Below are positions 7,531 to 9,136 of a DNA stretch of 9,136 nucleotides, piece after piece. Origin of the DNA: Pseudomonadota bacterium (lineage in GTDB: Bacteria; Myxococcota; Bradymonadia; UBA4248); NCBI GenBank assembly GCA_017629415.1, contig JAGBXG010000489.1, forward strand, positions 1 through 9,136. Reading direction: 5' to 3'. The notes beneath the pieces were generated by a model, which did not search any database, was not told the origin of the DNA, and saw nothing but the letters and a program-made list of their open reading frames with translations. The stretch's first letter is position 1. The number at the start of each line of letters is the position of its first letter. Both the position numbers and the translations under genes were made by a program.

Positions 7531-7564
7531 GCGCGCCTATTTTGCTTCGCAAAATACGCCGCGC
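7531..7564. repeat. GCGC-TATTTTGC hairpin with bulges
   Basis: TATTTTGC (7538-7545) and GCAAAATA (7549-7556) are exact reverse complements around TTC, and GCGC-type arms extend the stem on both sides with small bulges. It is the same design as 1981-2008 and the two hairpins at 4372-4433: a GC-rich outer stem, an unpaired G before TAT on one strand, and GC next to the loop. Confidence 0.75.
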
Positions 7565-7572
7565 CCATTTTC

Positions 7573-7639
7573 TTGGGGCTTCGCCCCAAACCCCATCGGG
7601 GCTTTGCCCCGAACCCCACCAAAGGGGCTGAGCCCCTTT
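7573..7639. repeat. three tandem GGGGC-n3-GCCCC hairpins
   Basis: The perfect hairpins are TTGGGGC/GCCCCAA around TTC (7573-7589), CGGGGC/GCCCCG around TTT (7597-7611) and AAAGGGGC/GCCCCTTT around TGA (7621-7639). The last two lie inside the 163-bp repeat. Neither strand has a following T-run. Confidence 0.85.
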
Positions 7640-7759
7640 GGAATCCCGCAATACGCAAAGGGCTTCGCAGGTTAAACAATTCGTGTTTTCTACTATTTTT
7701 GCCGTCAATGGGAGAAAGTAAAACTCAAGTTTGTCCAGATTCGCAAAGCGAATCAGCTC
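7597..7759. repeat. type-1 163-bp direct repeat, copy A
   Basis: This stretch aligns without gaps to 8711-8873 with nine mismatches (154 of 163 identical), at a constant offset of 1114 bp. Both copies have the same orientation and flank the DUF58 gene. It contains two GC hairpins at one end and, near the other, GATTCGC/GCGAATC around AAA (7738-7754). The minus strand is open here, but eight of the nine differences between copies change the encoded residue, so it is not conserved as protein. Confidence 0.93.
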
Positions 7760-7775
7760 AGCCCCTTGGCAGGGT

Positions 7776-7792
7776 GTGGGGCGGAGCCCCAC
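7776..7792. repeat. GC hairpin directly after the DUF58 stop codon
   Basis: GTGGGGC and GCCCCAC flank a GGA loop. On the minus strand it comes 6 nt after the TAA (7799-7801), preceded by TTTTT. It is a shortened copy of the hairpin end of the type-2 element: the neighbouring CCAAGGGGC hairpin survives only as its right half (7757-7768), where the type-1 repeat abuts it. Confidence 0.8.
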
Positions 7793-7798
7793 CAAAAA

Positions 7799-8674
7799 TT
7801 ATTTCAAAAATCCGCCTGCTCGGAACACTTTGAGCACAATTTCGTCGAACGGTGTAGACACTGGAGTGCGGAAATACAGCATCCGGCGTGTCATGCAGTA
7901 AGATTCCATGCGCAGACAGAGTGTTTCAAAGGCTTTTTTATATCGCGCCATCAGACGCGGTGTCATCGTCACATCGAGGCGTTCTCCAGTTTCTTCATCG
8001 ACCAGTGAAATGTCGCCATGTGCTTTGATATCGAAATCACGCTCGTCAACGATGTGAACGGCGTAAGTTTCAAATTGTTGATAGTGCAGGAAATTCAGGG
8101 CTTTTTCATAGCCTTCGGGATTATTAAAATCGCTCAAAACGACAGCCACACCCCGGCGGCGATTTTCGGCAGCAAATGTCTTGAAGGCATCTTCAAAACA
8201 CGTCACGCCTTCACCTTTTAGTTTTTCGAGAAATTTAAAGATTTTATAAATCTGCCCGCGACCGCTCGTTGGTGGAAGACGATCGATGACTTTGCCATTG
8301 AATGCAATAAAACTTACATGATCCTGATTGCACAGACCAATATATCCCAATGCTGCCGCCATCTGACGCGCATAATCGAGCTTGGCATTGTTTGCAAATT
8401 GCATCGAACCGGAACAGTCAATGAGGAAATAAATCGATAAATCCTCTTTTTCCTCAAACAATCGAACGAGCAATTTTTCCGTACGTCCGTAAATCCGCCA
8501 GTCCAAAGCACGGAAATCATCACCAGGCGCATAATTCCGGTGATCTGCGAACTCAATGCCCGACGCGACTTTCTTCGTTTTGCGCTCGGCTCGCAGGCGC
8601 CCCGTGAAGACTTTTTTGGACATCACATACAGATATTCAATCTTTTTCAGAAATGACTCATCAAATAGTGCCAT
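7799..8674 (-). CDS. DUF58 protein with VWA-type metal site
   Basis: A 291-aa soluble protein of the usual length for the short DUF58 branch, with no membrane segments. Residues 41-71 hold the DUF58 hallmark (EFADHRNYAPGDDFRALDW and the RIYGRTEKLLVR continuation). A VWA fold follows, with metal-site residues D86-C-S88-G-S90, T158 in GVTCFEDAF and D182 in LSDF, so metal binding looks intact. Proteins of this type are typically encoded beside a MoxR-type AAA+ ATPase and BatA-like VWA proteins and are thought to act with them as a chaperone-like module at the membrane. The BatA-like gene is next downstream on the same strand; the ATPase is not in the window and would be expected to the right. 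The start is the ATG at 8672-8674, with a weak GAG about 7 nt upstream. The gene is bracketed by two 163-bp direct repeats. Confidence 0.95.
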   Translation of the reverse strand: MALFDESFLKKIEYLYVMSKKVFTGRLRAERKTKKVASGIEFADHRNYAPGDDFRALDWRIYGRTEKLLVRLFEEKEDLSIYFLIDCSGSMQFANNAKLDYARQMAAALGYIGLCNQDHVSFIAFNGKVIDRLPPTSGRGQIYKIFKFLEKLKGEGVTCFEDAFKTFAAENRRRGVAVVLSDFNNPEGYEKALNFLHYQQFETYAVHIVDERDFDIKAHGDISLVDEETGERLDVTMTPRLMARYKKAFETLCLRMESYCMTRRMLYFRTPVSTPFDEIVLKVFRAGGFLK

Positions 8675-8710
8675 CTGCCGTCTCTTCTATATCTTTTATT
8701 CTTTGTTTAC

Positions 8711-8873
8711 CGGGGCTTCGCCCCGGACCCCACCAAAGGGGCTGAGCCCCATTGGCATTCCGCAATACGCAAAGGGCTTCGCAGGTTGAACAATTCGTGT
8801 TTTCTACTGTTTTTGCCGTCAATGGGAGAAAGTAAAACTCAAGTTTGCCCAGATTCGCAAATCGAATCAGCTC
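8711..8873. repeat. type-1 163-bp direct repeat, copy B
   Basis: The second copy of the element at 7597-7759, starting 36 bp upstream of the DUF58 start codon. It retains a perfect CCGGGGC/GCCCCGG hairpin (8710-8726). The second hairpin (8735-8753) has lost one outer pair, and the GATTCGC hairpin is reduced to six pairs. After 8873 it runs into a CT/AG-rich branched structure, while copy A runs into a type-2 fragment, so the two right borders differ. Confidence 0.93.
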
Positions 8874-8917
8874 TCTCTCTCCATTCATGGAGAGAACGCC
8901 CGAAGGGCGATAGAGAG
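8871..8917. repeat. three-way-junction inverted-repeat unit
   Basis: CTCTC (8871-8875) pairs with GAGAG (8913-8917), enclosing two hairpins: TCTCTCCAT/ATGGAGAGA with a 2-nt loop (8876-8895) and CGCCC/GGGCG around GAA (8897-8909). All three stems are perfect. It joins the type-1 repeat on its left to the type-2 element on its right. Confidence 0.7.
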
Positions 8918-8929
8918 GTCAAAGTCAAA

Positions 8930-9099
8930 AACGTCAGCTTTCACGAAATGTTAAGTTAACCAAAGCGGAATGGGGGAGGGGCCCCATTTCGCCCCAAAAC
9001 GTTAGTGTTCACGAATTGTTTTACTTACAAAAATCGTAAGTCCCATTGCGGGTTCCAAGGGGCTCAGCCCCTTGGCGGGGTGTGGGGCTCTGCCCCACA
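8930..9099. repeat. type-2 intergenic repeat element, copy 2
   Basis: This matches 5188-5359 block by block: AACGTCAGC (8930), GGAATGGG (8967), CATTTCGCCCC (8985), and a 39-base identical run (9050-9088) with the hairpins CCAAGGGGC/GCCCCTTGG (9055-9075) and TGTGGGGC/GCCCCACA (9081-9099). The second loop is TCT here and AGA in copy 1. Between the blocks the copies differ considerably. No gene is seen in the whole 8675-9136 stretch. Confidence 0.82.
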
Positions 9100-9104
9100 A
9101 AAAG

Positions 9105-9136
9105 TTGGCGGGGTGTGGGGCAGAGCCCCCCAAAAA
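9105..9136. repeat. partial tandem duplicate of the type-2 terminal hairpin
   Basis: Bases 9105-9121 repeat 9072-9088 exactly, and a GGGGC/GCCCC hairpin follows with an AGA loop (9117-9129). A point change in the right arm breaks one outer pair. The window ends in CAAAAA, which on the minus strand is a T-run before the hairpin, as seen just after the BatA-like and DUF58 stop codons. Confidence 0.75.

Noticed and set aside
7573..7639. GC hairpins considered as intrinsic terminators of the DUF58 transcript
   Set aside because: No T-run follows any of them on the minus strand.
7469..7795. 108-codon minus-strand frame and its relative at 8661-8888
   Set aside because: Both are translations of the 163-bp repeat. 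Differences between copies are nearly all residue-changing, and the frames consist of palindromic DNA.

Overview
The window is a bacterial accessory-looking region of moderate GC (mid-40s percent by eye). All five complete genes, and a possible sixth cut by the left edge, lie on the minus strand, so transcription runs from right to left. A lipoprotein signal peptide, a large extracytoplasmic beta-propeller and a DUF58/VWA pair suggest a Gram-negative. The propeller family and the gene style fit deltaproteobacterial or Myxococcota-like relatives, but that placement is a weak inference and nothing here fixes the taxonomy.

In transcription order from the right: 8675-9136 is repeat-rich non-coding DNA whose layout predicts the stop codon of another minus-strand gene just past the window. 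7799-8674 is a DUF58 protein with a complete VWA metal site. 7420-7798 is a repeat-filled gap. 5374-7419 is a BatA-like membrane-anchored VWA protein. 5070-5373 is another repeat-bearing gap. 4632-5069 is a small YunG-like protein. 4213-4631 is an AT-rich gap with several hairpins. 2050-4212 is a secreted beta-propeller lipoprotein with the PF09826 signature. 1740-2049 holds GC hairpins and a probable terminator. 126-1739 is a six-helix membrane protein of unknown family. A possible N-terminus of one more gene reads off the left edge.

The DUF58 and BatA-like genes are the recognisable functional unit: such pairs normally travel with a MoxR-type AAA+ ATPase, presumably to the right, and act in envelope or metal-cofactor maturation. 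The propeller lipoprotein and the six-helix protein are not known partners of that system. However, both carry an identical YEDYDGD motif in regions predicted to lie outside the cytoplasm.

The most unusual content is between the genes. At least two modular intergenic repeat families occur: a 163-bp element present twice as direct repeats around the DUF58 gene (154 of 163 bases identical by hand alignment), and a roughly 170-bp element present twice with conserved spacing. There are also many GGGGC-n3-GCCCC hairpins, four hairpins sharing a bulged G next to TAT/ATA arms, and a tandem 40-bp hairpin repeat. Several gene ends show a T-run followed by a GC hairpin, the reverse of the order in an ordinary intrinsic terminator. 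No tRNA, rRNA, CRISPR array, transposase or phage gene was seen.
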